Shown here: one piece after another, positions 1-6,657 of the stretch
How positions within the stretch are numbered: the stretch's first letter is position 1
How the letters are laid out: the number at the start of each line of letters is the position of its first letter
Assembly: GCA_011772275.1 (NCBI GenBank)
Contig: WVZU01000186.1
Location: 1 to 7,200 of the forward strand
Direction of reading: 5' to 3'
From: Planctomycetales bacterium
GTDB taxonomy: Bacteria > Planctomycetota > Planctomycetia > Pirellulales > UBA7805
DNA length: 7,200 nucleotides
Made by a program: the position numbers and the translations under genes
Notes under the pieces: model-generated
Seen by the model: only the letters and a program-made list of their open reading frames with translations
Database searches by the model: none
What the model was told of the DNA's origin: nothing

Positions 1-62
1 TGCGGGCTCGCAGAGCCCGCCTACAGGGCGGAACGTGCGGGCTCGCAGAGCCCGCCTACAGG
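1..62. repeat. Two tandem copies of a palindromic 27-nt repeat (REP-like)
   Basis: The same 27 nt occur at 1-27 and 36-62 with no mismatch, giving a 35-nt period; similarity continues weakly to about 66. Each copy holds a perfect 8-bp inverted repeat around a 3-nt loop (GCGGGCTC-GCA-GAGCCCGC, at 2-20 and 37-55), so each can form a strong hairpin in DNA or RNA. The array starts at the first base of the window and may continue beyond it. It lies about 14 nt past the stop codon of the minus-strand PP-loop gene, the usual place for REP/BIME-type elements, where it could stabilise or end that transcript. No T-run follows the hairpins. The repeat is seen directly; the REP-like role is inferred. Confidence 0.8.
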
Positions 63-76
63 TCGGCTTTACCAAC

Positions 77-1069
77 TCAGAGCGTTTCCGCGGTTTCCGC
101 GGCGGGGTGGTGGTCGACGGGTCGCAGCGATTGGCGGCCGTCGCGGCGGAGGAGGACCTGGGGTCCCGGGGGTGGGTCTTTGGCGAAGCGAAGCAGGAGC
201 GCTCCGGCGGTTTCCAGGGCGAGATCGTCGACCGTACCGACGAGCAGCACGGTGGGGCCCGCGAAGTTCGCCGGTTGCAAGACCGCCGCCGCTCGACTGT
301 CCGGTCGCCCTGCAAGGTACTCCAGCAGTTGATTCTCGTCTGCGCGACGTCCGATTACCGCTTTGGTCGCGGATGTCAGCCGCAGATGCCGGCCGACTTT
401 CAGCAGTTCGAAGTCCCAGGGTGTATTTTTCTTGTCCATTTTCAGCAGGTCAAAGACGCGGGGGGCGAACGTTTTTTCGGTCAGTGCGCAGCCGGTGGAG
501 GGTGAGGGGATTTCATCGGCTGCGAAGCCGAAGCGTTGGGCGAGTGCGATGAGACCTTTTCGGGAGCGTCCGCTGAAGGCATGCAGTTGTTCTCGGTCGA
601 CCTGGCCCTCCTGTTCGGGGAGTGTGGGTGGCAGGAGTTTGGCGGACAGCGGTCGCAGCAGTCGTCCTTGCAGTCCGCTGTGCCATTCGATGACGCGCAG
701 GTCGCGCCGTTTTTGGCTGTTGGGCCGCTGTCCCAGCACTTCGCCGCTGACCACCAGCGAGGCCCCCACTTGCCGCATGTACTCGCTTGCTCGCTGAAAC
801 ATGTAAATCCGACAATCGACGCAGGGATTGGCCCCTCGTCCGTAACCGAACTGGGGCCGCCGTACCCGTTGGAGGTATTCGTCTTCGGCATGCAGAGCGG
901 TCAGTGTGATCCCCAGCCGTCTGGCTGCCTGGGAGGCCTGGTCCTGGCAGCAGGTGAACAGCGTGCGGAAGTTGAGCGCTTCGACTTCGATCCCTTGCTG
1001 TTGCAAAGTGCGCACGGCAAGAATGCTATCAAGGCCACCGGAGAGGAGGGCTACGGCGCGGGTCGACAT
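77..1069 (-). CDS. PP-loop ATPase, ThiI/MnmA-like RNA sulfurtransferase with NFACT-R-like C-terminus
   Basis: This 330-residue cytoplasmic protein probably uses ATP to adenylate an RNA base before sulfur insertion. The N-terminal PP-loop SGGLDS is at residues 10-15. Cysteines follow at 40/41, in a CVDC motif (83-86), and at 194 in a PSTGCALT context, where related proteins carry a conserved cysteine. The motif GEVLGQRPNSQ (109-119) is typical of this ThiI-like branch. Residues about 218-297 (LLKVGRHLRL..., then GRRADENQLLEYL) resemble the NFACT-R RNA-binding segment known from ThiI-like fusions. It lacks the N-terminal THUMP domain and C-terminal rhodanese domain of E. coli ThiI, so the target (s4U8, s2U or other) is open. 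The frame runs upstream to 1282, but that part is low-complexity and Pro/Arg-rich; ATG at 1069 lies directly before the PP-loop strand. No clear ribosome binding site is visible. The family call is firm; the precise reaction is inferred. Confidence 0.85.
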   Translation of the reverse strand: MSTRAVALLSGGLDSILAVRTLQQQGIEVEALNFRTLFTCCQDQASQAARRLGITLTALHAEDEYLQRVRRPQFGYGRGANPCVDCRIYMFQRASEYMRQVGASLVVSGEVLGQRPNSQKRRDLRVIEWHSGLQGRLLRPLSAKLLPPTLPEQEGQVDREQLHAFSGRSRKGLIALAQRFGFAADEIPSPSTGCALTEKTFAPRVFDLLKMDKKNTPWDFELLKVGRHLRLTSATKAVIGRRADENQLLEYLAGRPDSRAAAVLQPANFAGPTVLLVGTVDDLALETAGALLLRFAKDPPPGPQVLLRRDGRQSLRPVDHHPAAETAETL

Positions 1070-1484
1070 GTTCGTGTGCGGTGATTTGTGCGTGGGGGGT
1101 GAATCTTGGGGTGGATGAAACACATTGGCTGATGGCGGCGGCCGCCGGGGGCTGATGGGGTGATTTGGAACAGGAGGCCGCCGCGGCCATCCCGCCGTGC
1201 CGCGAAGGACTCTCCCTTCTCCTGGCCCCGGCAACACGGCCAGGATCCCATGAAAACCATGACCCGATCCCTGCCCGGCCACTTACCTGCATCAAGACCG
1301 TTCAACTGCCACCTCGAGCAACCCCATCAGAGGCGGCAAAATCACGGGAATGCCTTGGAAATGAACGATCCAACGCATACAAGGCGCTGGGAACTTTGTC
1401 ATCTTTTGTGCATCTCTTCTTGTGGTGCCAAACCGAGTGCGGCAGGTGGCGAAGGAATCGGGCGGAAATAAACTTTTCCGGTCC
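1070..1484. other. 415-nt intergenic region between rnc and the PP-loop gene
   Basis: No convincing gene is seen here; open frames such as 1165-1488 (plus) have low-complexity translations and no recognisable fold. An imperfect inverted repeat pairs 1131-1143 with 1176-1191 (6 + 7 bp, one 3-nt bulge, 32-nt loop), roughly 60-120 nt upstream of the PP-loop start and so probably in its leader. Just after the rnc stop, 1463-1480 forms a 6-bp hairpin (CGGAAA, 6-nt loop, TTTCCG) with no T-run. I could not place a convincing promoter for the PP-loop gene on the minus strand, so read-through from rnc remains possible. Confidence 0.5.
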
Positions 1485-2204
1485 CTAATCGTCGTCGCAG
1501 GGGTAGGGAATGGGGCTTCCTTCCAGGTCGCTGAGTGCGTTGAGTGCGGCTCGCTGTTCGGCTTCTTTTTTATTGCGTCCCCAGGCGGGTGGGTAGCTGG
1601 TTCCGCAGACGGTGGCTGCGATCTTGAAATGTTTGCGGTGATCCGGTCCTTTTTCGTCGATCAGTTTGTAGGTCGGCGTGGTTCCGTGTTCGCGCTGGAC
1701 CCATTGCTGGAGCTGCGATTTGTAATTGGTTTCCGATTCGCCCCGGACGGCGGCTTCGATCTCGGGTCCCAGATAGCGCTCGATGAATTCCCGCGATTTC
1801 TGCTGGCCCCCGTCCAGGTAGATGGCCGCCACCAGGGCCTCGAAAACGTCGGACAGCAGCGACGGCGGGACCTTGGCGTGGGTGGACATGCCCTTGCCCA
1901 GGATCAGGAATTCCTCAAGCCCCAACTCCCGGCTCAGCTTGGCACATGTCTGCCGGCTGACCACCATCGACTTGATACGCGTCAGGTCCCCCTCCAGGTA
2001 GTCGGGGTAGTTGCGAAACAGCATCTCGCAGACGACGACCCCCAGGATGGCGTCCCCCAGAAACTCCAGCCGTTCGTTGGACGCCAGTCGATGGTGAGCG
2101 CCGGAGGCGTGGGTCAGCGCCGACTGCAGTAATTTTTTGTCACGGAACTCGTATCCCAGCCGTCGTTCACATCGTCTCAAAAACGGCAACATTCGATCGG
2201 ACAC
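1485..2204 (-). CDS. rnc: Ribonuclease III
   Basis: RNase III cleaves double-stranded RNA in rRNA precursor maturation and in mRNA/antisense turnover; it works in the cytoplasm as a Mg2+-dependent homodimer. At 239 residues it has the usual length. The signature NERLEFLGDAIL is at 43-54. Acidic residues match those known in E. coli: E44, E47, D51, E71, D119 and E122, the last two in SDVFEALVAAIYLDGG. A double-stranded RNA-binding domain covers about 160-225, starting NYKSQLQQWVQ and ending in a KKEAEQRAA helix. The tail is short and acidic (CDDD). The start is GTG at 2204; ATG at 2192 (residue 5) is an alternative, and neither has a clear Shine-Dalgarno sequence. The gene is divergent from mgtE and has a good promoter candidate at 2287-2315. 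All catalytic residues are intact, so it should be active. Confidence 0.96.
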   Translation of the reverse strand: MSDRMLPFLRRCERRLGYEFRDKKLLQSALTHASGAHHRLASNERLEFLGDAILGVVVCEMLFRNYPDYLEGDLTRIKSMVVSRQTCAKLSRELGLEEFLILGKGMSTHAKVPPSLLSDVFEALVAAIYLDGGQQKSREFIERYLGPEIEAAVRGESETNYKSQLQQWVQREHGTTPTYKLIDEKGPDHRKHFKIAATVCGTSYPPAWGRNKKEAEQRAALNALSDLEGSPIPYPCDDD

Positions 2205-2286
2205 TTGCTACGAGCCGTGCGGCGTCTTCGGGAACCTAATCTGAGCAGGCTGGCGGTCGGGGAGAGGGGGTCGCGCGGTTGGATCA

Positions 2287-2315
2287 ACGGTAACTGCGGG
2301 CAGACGAAATGTCAA
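2287..2315 (-). promoter_or_regulatory. Putative sigma-70-type promoter for rnc
   Basis: On the minus strand there is a perfect TTGACA (2310-2315), a 17-nt spacer, and TACCGT (2287-2292), which keeps the three most conserved -10 positions (TA...T). Transcription would begin near 2280 and leave a leader of about 75 nt before the rnc GTG. The site is in the expected place and orientation. It was matched by eye, and the -10 is only 3/6. Confidence 0.45.
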
Positions 2316-2382
2316 CCGCAACCGGCGCCGCCGAGCCACAGACAATATTCTAATCATCGAGCAACCGCCAGCCTAGTTGTCA

Positions 2383-2394
2383 CGACCGCGGTCG
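2383..2394. promoter_or_regulatory. 12-nt perfect palindrome, possible operator
   Basis: CGACCGCGGTCG is self-complementary over all 12 bases and does not extend further. It directly follows TTGTCA (2377-2382), a 5/6 match to a -35 box, so it would lie in the spacer of a plus-strand promoter. No good -10 is seen at 16-18 nt (only TACCCG at 2399). A regulatory role is inferred. Confidence 0.25.
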
Positions 2395-2559
2395 CGCATA
2401 CCCGCTGCGGTTGCGGCAAGGCGAAAGGAGCCGGCAAGCGGCAGGGTCGCCTGGAAGTTGGACCGCGCGTGGCATGGTGCGAAGTTACCGAGCGGTTAAA
2501 ATACGTCGCAGCTTGTGACTCGCCCTTTGTTGCTCGCCCCGCCGGACGACGTGGTGAAC

Positions 2560-2589
2560 ATGAAAATTCAAGGATCCCCGTGGCGATGA
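2560..2589 (+). CDS. Possible nine-codon upstream ORF overlapping the mgtE start
   Basis: ATG at 2560 opens a frame encoding MKIQGSPWR, which stops at TGA 2587-2589. This stop overlaps the mgtE ATG (2586-2588) as ATGA, the arrangement used for translational coupling. It has no convincing ribosome binding site. A reading frame this short can arise by chance, and if mgtE starts at GTG 2580 the coupling disappears. Confidence 0.2.
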   Translation: MKIQGSPWR

Positions 2590-3956
2590 CCTCCAACCCG
2601 CTTTACCTCCCCGAACTGCGCGAAATGCTGTCCTCCAGCGACAAGGAAGGCATGCGCGAGTTTTGCGAAGCCGTCCATCCGGCCGCGGCTGCGGAATTCA
2701 TGGAGGGCCTGTCGGCCGACGAGTCCTGGGCAGTCTTGCAGCATACCGGCCCGGCGACCCGCACCGCGATATTCAGCTTTTTTGAATCGGCCAAGCAGGT
2801 CGAAATGATCGAAACGCTGGACCGCGAGGAAATGGCCGAACTGATCGGCGAGCTGGCGCCGGACGATCGGGTCGATATCCTCAAGGACTCGGATACGGAG
2901 GTCGTCGCCGAGCTGATGCCTTTGGTGCCCGCTGACGAGCGGCGTGATATTCTGCGGCTGCGCTCCTTTCCCGAAGGCACGGCCGGAGCGGTGATGACTA
3001 CCGAGTTCGCGCGGATCCACGAGACGGCAACGGTTCAGCAGGCCCTGGACGAGATCGCCGTCCAGGCCGGACAGCTGGAAACCATCTATTACTTGTATGC
3101 CGTCGATACGTCGGACCATTTGCGGGGCGTCCTCTCTGCTCGTCAACTCTTGTCCGCCATCGGCAAACCGAATTTGTCGGTCGGCGAGATCATGGAGCGG
3201 CATGTGGTTTCGGTCGATGTGGATGAGGACCAGGAAGAGGTGGCCGATAAGGTCGCGCGCTACGATCTGCTGGCCATGCCCGTCGTAGACCAAGAACATC
3301 GCCTGCTGGGGATCATCACATACGACGACGTGCTGGACGTGATGCGCGAAGAAGCCGTCGAGGATGCTCAGCGGCTGGGAGCCGTGGATCCTCTGCAGGA
3401 CAGCTACCTCAACACGCCCTTTTATACGCTGGCCTGGAAGCGGGGAATGTGGTTGACGATCCTGTTTCTGGGCGCGCTGCTGACCGCGTTGGCTCTGCAG
3501 TATTATCACGTTGAGCTGAGCCGGTGGGAGTGGCTGGTGTTGTTCATTCCCCTGGTCATCTCCAGCGGCGGTAATTCCGGCAGCCAGTCGGCCACGCTGA
3601 TCATCGCCGCCCTGTCGGCCGGTCACGTCAGCTTGGGAGACTCGCTGAAAATCGTCCGCCGCGAACTGCTGCAAGGGCTGTTGCTGGGAAGTTTTCTGGG
3701 GCTGATCGGATTCGTGGCCGCGTACGGCCTGCGGGGTAACGTGGGCGATGCCCTGGTGATACCGGCCACCATTCTGCTGGTCGTACTGTCGGGCACGTTT
3801 TTTGGCGCGGTGCTGCCGTTGCTGTTCGAACGCCTGGGACAGGATCCGGCCTTGATGAGCACCCCGTTTATTGCCGGGATCATCGACGTGCTGGGGATCC
3901 TGATCTACATGACCGTCGCGCTGACCCTCTTGGCGCCCCCCATCCTGTCGGGGTGA
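2586..3956 (+). CDS. mgtE: Magnesium transporter/channel MgtE
   Basis: MgtE is an inner-membrane, homodimeric Mg2+-selective channel gated by cytoplasmic Mg2+. This copy has 456 residues, close to the usual 450. In order: an acidic helical MgtE N-domain (about 20-130), two CBS domains (about 137-195 and 200-256), a connecting helix, then hydrophobic segments from about 287 to 450. The family motif SSGGNSGSQS is at 326-335. The last helices contain DPALMSTPF (420-428) and D434 in a DVLGILIY stretch, the position of the conserved pore aspartate. ATG 2586 fits where family homology begins. GTG 2580 is in frame and better placed behind AAGGA (2570-2574; 5-nt spacing against 11 nt), so the protein may be two residues longer. 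It is the only gene on the plus strand before a convergent neighbour. Acid-rich interfaces suggest normal Mg2+ sensing. Confidence 0.95.
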   Translation: MTSNPLYLPELREMLSSSDKEGMREFCEAVHPAAAAEFMEGLSADESWAVLQHTGPATRTAIFSFFESAKQVEMIETLDREEMAELIGELAPDDRVDILKDSDTEVVAELMPLVPADERRDILRLRSFPEGTAGAVMTTEFARIHETATVQQALDEIAVQAGQLETIYYLYAVDTSDHLRGVLSARQLLSAIGKPNLSVGEIMERHVVSVDVDEDQEEVADKVARYDLLAMPVVDQEHRLLGIITYDDVLDVMREEAVEDAQRLGAVDPLQDSYLNTPFYTLAWKRGMWLTILFLGALLTALALQYYHVELSRWEWLVLFIPLVISSGGNSGSQSATLIIAALSAGHVSLGDSLKIVRRELLQGLLLGSFLGLIGFVAAYGLRGNVGDALVIPATILLVVLSGTFFGAVLPLLFERLGQDPALMSTPFIAGIIDVLGILIYMTVALTLLAPPILSG

Positions 3957-3969
3957 ACCAGCAAGTGGG

Positions 3970-3985
3970 GCGCGGCTGGCCGCGC
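3970..3985. terminator. Hairpin between convergent genes, possible bidirectional terminator
   Basis: GCGCGG-CTGG-CCGCGC forms a 6-bp all-GC stem with a 4-nt loop, 14 nt past the mgtE stop and 23 nt before the 3' end of the convergent small gene. Neither strand has a T-run, so if it ends transcription it may need Rho or only slow the polymerase. Location is the main support. Confidence 0.35.
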
Positions 3986-4007
3986 GGGTCCGCCACACGT
4001 TTCGAGG

Positions 4008-4358
4008 TCAGACGTCCAGGGCCGGTTCGTTGAGGCACAGTTCCAGCAACTGACTTTGCACCTTGATGGCTCGGATCAGAATCCAGATCTGCTGCGCACG
4101 AAACTCCTGCGGGTCGGACCGCGCCAGCTCTTGCAGCTCGCGCGTTACGGCCGCATGCTGGTCCGTGGCCACCTGCAAACGCATCTGCACCGCGCGGGCC
4201 AGTTCGTCCAGCTGGTCATCGTCGGAAAAATCGGGCTGGTCGGCGCCTTCGTGCTCAACAGCCTGGTTGACCAACAGCAGGCACAGCCGGGCGACTTCTT
4301 CTGCTGGGGCTTCAGGCCGCAGTCGTTCGATCCGCTGGGCCAATTCGTGGCATTTCAT
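4008..4358 (-). CDS. Small acidic helical protein of unknown function
   Basis: I do not recognise this 116-residue protein. It starts MKCHELAQRIERL and looks almost wholly helical. It is rich in Glu, Asp, Gln, Leu and Ala, with a Leu-rich stretch at about 25-35 (VARLCLLLVNQAVEH), an acidic middle (ADQPDFSDDDQLDEL) and heptad-like spacing later, suggesting a coiled coil or four-helix bundle. There are no signal peptide, membrane segment or CxxC pairs; cysteines are scattered. ATG 4358 is preferred: AGGGA lies 6 nt upstream, and the in-frame extension to 4529 is basic, Pro-rich and unlike the rest. The gene faces mgtE tail to tail and is divergent from pdxJ, so it is probably transcribed alone. 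Coding seems real from the sharp change in composition at the start and the coherent amphipathic pattern. Function cannot be inferred from its neighbours. Confidence 0.6.
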   Translation of the reverse strand: MKCHELAQRIERLRPEAPAEEVARLCLLLVNQAVEHEGADQPDFSDDDQLDELARAVQMRLQVATDQHAAVTRELQELARSDPQEFRAQQIWILIRAIKVQSQLLELCLNEPALDV

Positions 4359-4589
4359 GGGTCGATCCCTGCGCGGATGGCGCCGGCCTGGCCGGTACTG
4401 CCGGTTGAGTTGCGGAGGCGGGGTATTAAAGTGTAGCTTAGGCGAAGGCGAGTTTTGGCCAATTCGCAGAGGGTGGGAGACGAGTCCGCGTTTCAAAAAT
4501 GACAGTTGTGCGGGCTTTGTTCGCTCCATGGCCCAGCGGGTCGTCCGGACTGCCTGCCGCGCTGTTCGTTTTTACAGGAAAATCCAACG

Positions 4590-5300
4590 ATGGCCCAACT
4601 TGGCGTGAACATCGACCATGTGGCAACCGTCCGACAGGCTCGACTTGCCAGCGAGCCCGATCCGGTCTGGGCGGCCGCTCTGGCCGAATTGGGAGGGGCC
4701 GACGGCATTACCGTCCACCTCCGCGAAGATCGCCGCCATATCCAGGATCGCGATGTCCGCGTACTGCGCGAGACGGTCACCGTGAAACTGAACCTGGAAA
4801 TGGCCTCGGATCCGCAGATTGTCGCACTGGCCTGCCAATTGCGGCCCGATCAGGTGACCCTCGTCCCGGAACGGCGGGCCGAGGTCACCACCGAAGGGGG
4901 ACTGGACCTGGTGGCGAGTCGAGCGGCCGTTGGCAGGACCATCGATCGCCTGCAGGATTGCGAGATTGGTGTCAGCCTGTTCCTGGACCCCGATCCGAGA
5001 CAGATTGAGCTGGCTGCCGAACTGGGCGTCGCAGCGGTCGAGCTGCACACGGGGCAGTACGCCCTGGCCAGGGGCGAGGCACAGCAGCAGCAACTGCATA
5101 AACTGGCCACGGCGGGTCAGCAAGTGCTGGCCGCAAAGATGCTGCTGCACGCCGGCCACGGTCTGAACTATCAAAACGTCGTCCCTGTGGCAACGATTCA
5201 CGGTATGGGCGAACTGAATATCGGCCACAGTATCGTCGCCCGCTCAATGATGGTCGGCTTCCAGCAGGCGGTTCGCGAGATGAAGCAGCTGGTGACCTGA
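4590..5300 (+). CDS. pdxJ: Pyridoxine 5'-phosphate synthase
   Basis: PdxJ condenses 1-deoxy-D-xylulose 5-phosphate with 3-amino-2-oxopropyl phosphate to give pyridoxine 5'-phosphate, the last ring-forming step of DXP-dependent vitamin B6 synthesis. The 236 residues match the family length, a TIM barrel that forms octamers. Motifs run in order: [15 protein letters not shown] (4-18), HLREDRRHI (43-51), LNLEMA (67-72), [17 protein letters not shown] (90-106), VELHTGQYA (150-158), HAGHGLNY (187-194) and [12 protein letters not shown] (208-219). H43, E70 and H190 correspond to the catalytic His45, Glu72 and His193 of E. coli. ATG 4590 is chosen because homology starts at once and AGGA (4576-4579) lies 10 nt upstream; the frame opens at 4506 but the extra residues do not fit. 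Its presence means the cell uses the DXP route to B6, not the PdxS/PdxT route. Confidence 0.97.
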   Translation: MAQLGVNIDHVATVRQARLASEPDPVWAAALAELGGADGITVHLREDRRHIQDRDVRVLRETVTVKLNLEMASDPQIVALACQLRPDQVTLVPERRAEVTTEGGLDLVASRAAVGRTIDRLQDCEIGVSLFLDPDPRQIELAAELGVAAVELHTGQYALARGEAQQQQLHKLATAGQQVLAAKMLLHAGHGLNYQNVVPVATIHGMGELNIGHSIVARSMMVGFQQAVREMKQLVT

Positions 5301-5303
5301 ACG

Positions 5304-5317
5304 CGACCGGCTGGTCG
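5304..5317 (+). terminator. Hairpin directly after pdxJ
   Basis: CGACC-GGCT-GGTCG forms a 5-bp stem with a 4-nt loop starting 4 nt past the pdxJ stop. No T-run follows. With the stronger GC hairpin at 5349-5376 it could slow or end transcription, but on its own it is weak. Confidence 0.25.
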
Positions 5318-5506
5318 ACCGCAGGCAGGCCCCGCAGGGGGGACGGCGGGACGGGGCCGGCCGGACGGCCGGGTCCAGCAGGGCGCCGGCGACGCAGGGG
5401 CCGCGGGACAGGGAAGGTCAGCCGCCGTGGGGGGATCCCGTCAGGCTGCCGGCGACCCGCGGTGGTCCCGCCGTCGGGGTGCACCAGCCCTTGGCGAGGG
5501 GCGGTG

Positions 5507-5535
5507 GTGGCAAACGTGGGGCCAGGGGTTAAGAT
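5507..5535 (+). promoter_or_regulatory. Weak putative promoter for dapA
   Basis: GTGGCA (5507-5512, 4/6 to -35), a 17-nt spacer, and TAAGAT (5530-5535, 4/6 to -10) lie about 90 nt upstream of the dapA start in the only less GC-rich part of the gap. In GC-rich DNA such matches occur by chance, so support is mostly positional. Confidence 0.3.
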
Positions 5536-5623
5536 GAGCGGCTAAGCGGTGTGGGTGGCGACGCCATGCCGCTGGCGGAACCTGCGTGTCGTCTGGAATC
5601 AGCAATCCCCAAGCGGCAATTTC

Positions 5624-6508
5624 ATGACCAGAGCGGAAGAATATGCGGGCCTGTCGGTCGCCCTCACGACGCCGTTTCGCGACGGCCAGGTCGACTACGA
5701 TCGGTTGCAGGAACAGATCGAATTTCAGGTGGCAGCAGGGACACGCTGCCTGGTGCCGGTGGGCACGACGGGGGAGTCGCCCACGTTGTCGCACGACGAG
5801 CACGAGCGGGTGATTGGGGCGGTTGTCGAATCGGCTGCCGGCCGCGTCAAGGTCATGGCCGGGACGGGTTCGAACAGTACGGCGGAAGCCTTGCGGCTGA
5901 CCAGGTGGGCGGCCAAGGCGGGCGCAGATGCCGCCCTGGTTGTCGCGCCCTATTACAACAAGCCAACCCAAGAGGGTATGTTCCATCACTTCAAAACACT
6001 GGCCGAAGCGGTGGATATCCCCATCTGCGTCTACAACATTCCCGGACGCACCGGCAAGAATATCGAACCGGAAACAATAATCCGCCTGGCCCAGCTGCCC
6101 GGTATCACCATGGTCAAGGAAGCGACCGGCCAGATGGACCAGGCGTCGCATATCATCGCCGAAACGGACTTGACCGTGCTGTCGGGCGACGACAGCCTCA
6201 CCCTGCCCCTGATGGCCATCGGCGGCCGCGGCGTGATCTCGGTGGTGGGAAATATTATCCCGCAAGATATGTTGAGCTTGATTGGTGCTGTGGAAGAGGG
6301 CGATTTGCAGACCGCCAGGCAGTGGCACCGCAAACTGTTTCCGCTGTGTCGAGACATGTTGGGACTGGCCACCAATCCGATTCCCATCAAGGCCGCGATG
6401 CGCCTCTTGGGACGGGATACGGGCGACTTGCGGATGCCGATGACGCCCTTGGATGCAGCCGGCGAAGCAAAACTGCGCAGTACGCTGGCCGGGTACGGCC
6501 TGCTGTAA
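5624..6508 (+). CDS. dapA: 4-hydroxy-tetrahydrodipicolinate synthase
   Basis: DapA condenses pyruvate with L-aspartate 4-semialdehyde, the first committed step towards diaminopimelate and lysine; it is a cytoplasmic TIM-barrel tetramer. The 294 residues match the usual length. The Schiff-base lysine is K165 in TMVKEATG. Y137 and R142 lie in VYNIPGRTG (136-144), Y111 in [11 protein letters not shown], and T48/T49 in [12 protein letters not shown] (45-56), matching Y133, R138, Y107 and T44/T45 of E. coli. SGDD (187-190) and [11 protein letters not shown] (200-210) are also typical. ATG 5624 fits family length and the start of homology; the frame opens at 5549 but the extra residues look non-coding. 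There is no good Shine-Dalgarno sequence. The DapA/NAL superfamily includes other aldolases, but the residue pattern and length favour DapA itself. No lysine riboswitch is apparent upstream. Confidence 0.94.
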   Translation: MTRAEEYAGLSVALTTPFRDGQVDYDRLQEQIEFQVAAGTRCLVPVGTTGESPTLSHDEHERVIGAVVESAAGRVKVMAGTGSNSTAEALRLTRWAAKAGADAALVVAPYYNKPTQEGMFHHFKTLAEAVDIPICVYNIPGRTGKNIEPETIIRLAQLPGITMVKEATGQMDQASHIIAETDLTVLSGDDSLTLPLMAIGGRGVISVVGNIIPQDMLSLIGAVEEGDLQTARQWHRKLFPLCRDMLGLATNPIPIKAAMRLLGRDTGDLRMPMTPLDAAGEAKLRSTLAGYGLL

Positions 6509-6582
6509 ATGGGCAAATTGCCAGGGTCCCTGCGCCCCCTTGCCAGCTGAGCCAGCCGAGCCAGGTGTGGCCAGCGGCGCGG

Positions 6583-6621
6583 AAAAGAACGGATCGGGCG
6601 GCTGCCGATCCGCGTTCCTTT
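6583..6621 (+). terminator. Long hairpin after dapA, probable intrinsic-type terminator
   Basis: A 7-bp perfect stem (6591-6597 with 6605-6611) closes a 7-nt loop. Below a 2-nt bulge, GAAC pairs with GTTC (6587-6590 with 6614-6617), and past one mismatch AAA (6583-6585) pairs with TTT (6619-6621). The A-rich left arm and T-rich right arm give the form of an intrinsic terminator, with only a short T-run. It lies about 75 nt past the dapA stop, before the next gene, and would isolate dapA from it. Confidence 0.5.
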
Positions 6622-6657
6622 GACCAGCCCCCGCCCAGCGATCGCCCCCTGGATTAC

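Larger units (their letters stand above)
2205..2585. other. 381-nt divergent regulatory region between rnc and mgtE
   Basis: Both flanking genes point outwards. The region holds the rnc promoter candidate (2287-2315), a TTGTCA -35-like hexamer (2377-2382) followed at once by a 12-nt perfect palindrome (2383-2394), an AT-richer TTAAAATAC (2496-2504) that could be a -10 without a good -35, and a nine-codon ORF running into the mgtE start. The mgtE frame stays open through the whole region, but its translation is Arg/Pro-rich and unlike MgtE. I could not recognise an M-box (ykoK) Mg2+ riboswitch by eye. Confidence 0.5.
5301..5623. other. 323-nt GC-rich gap between pdxJ and dapA with hairpins and G-runs
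   Basis: No gene is seen. After the hairpin at 5304-5317, CCCC-GCA-GGGG (5330-5340) and a longer structure at 5349-5376 (GGAC/GTCC closing CCGGCC-GGAC-GGCCGG, with four unpaired G on one side) make a very GC-rich, repeat-like block. G-runs at 5337-5342, 5345-5346, 5348-5350 and 5353-5356 could support a G-quadruplex on the plus strand. The second half carries a weak promoter candidate for dapA. The block may end the pdxJ transcript, but without a T-run this is inferred. Confidence 0.45.

Noticed and set aside
1..62. CRISPR array
   Set aside because: The units are strong palindromes separated by only 8 nt, far too short for spacers, and no cas gene is in view.
1165..1488. Possible 107-residue plus-strand gene in the gap between rnc and the PP-loop gene
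   Set aside because: No ribosome binding site, low-complexity translation and no recognisable motifs; it also overlaps the rnc 3' end.
2480..2510. tRNA D-arm-like sequence (ACCGAGCGGTTAAA)
   Set aside because: No acceptor stem, anticodon arm or T-loop can be assembled around it.
2205..2585. In-frame N-terminal extension of MgtE by about 127 residues
   Set aside because: The frame is open but its translation is Arg/Pro-rich and unlike MgtE, the remaining protein already has the normal family length, and the region holds the rnc promoter candidate.
2205..2585. M-box (ykoK) magnesium riboswitch upstream of mgtE
   Set aside because: I could not find its conserved core by eye; a covariance-model search would settle it.
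2568..3998. 476-codon minus-strand open frame over mgtE
   Set aside because: It is antisense to a complete, well-conserved MgtE, and the translation is His/Gln/Arg-rich without any recognisable domain.
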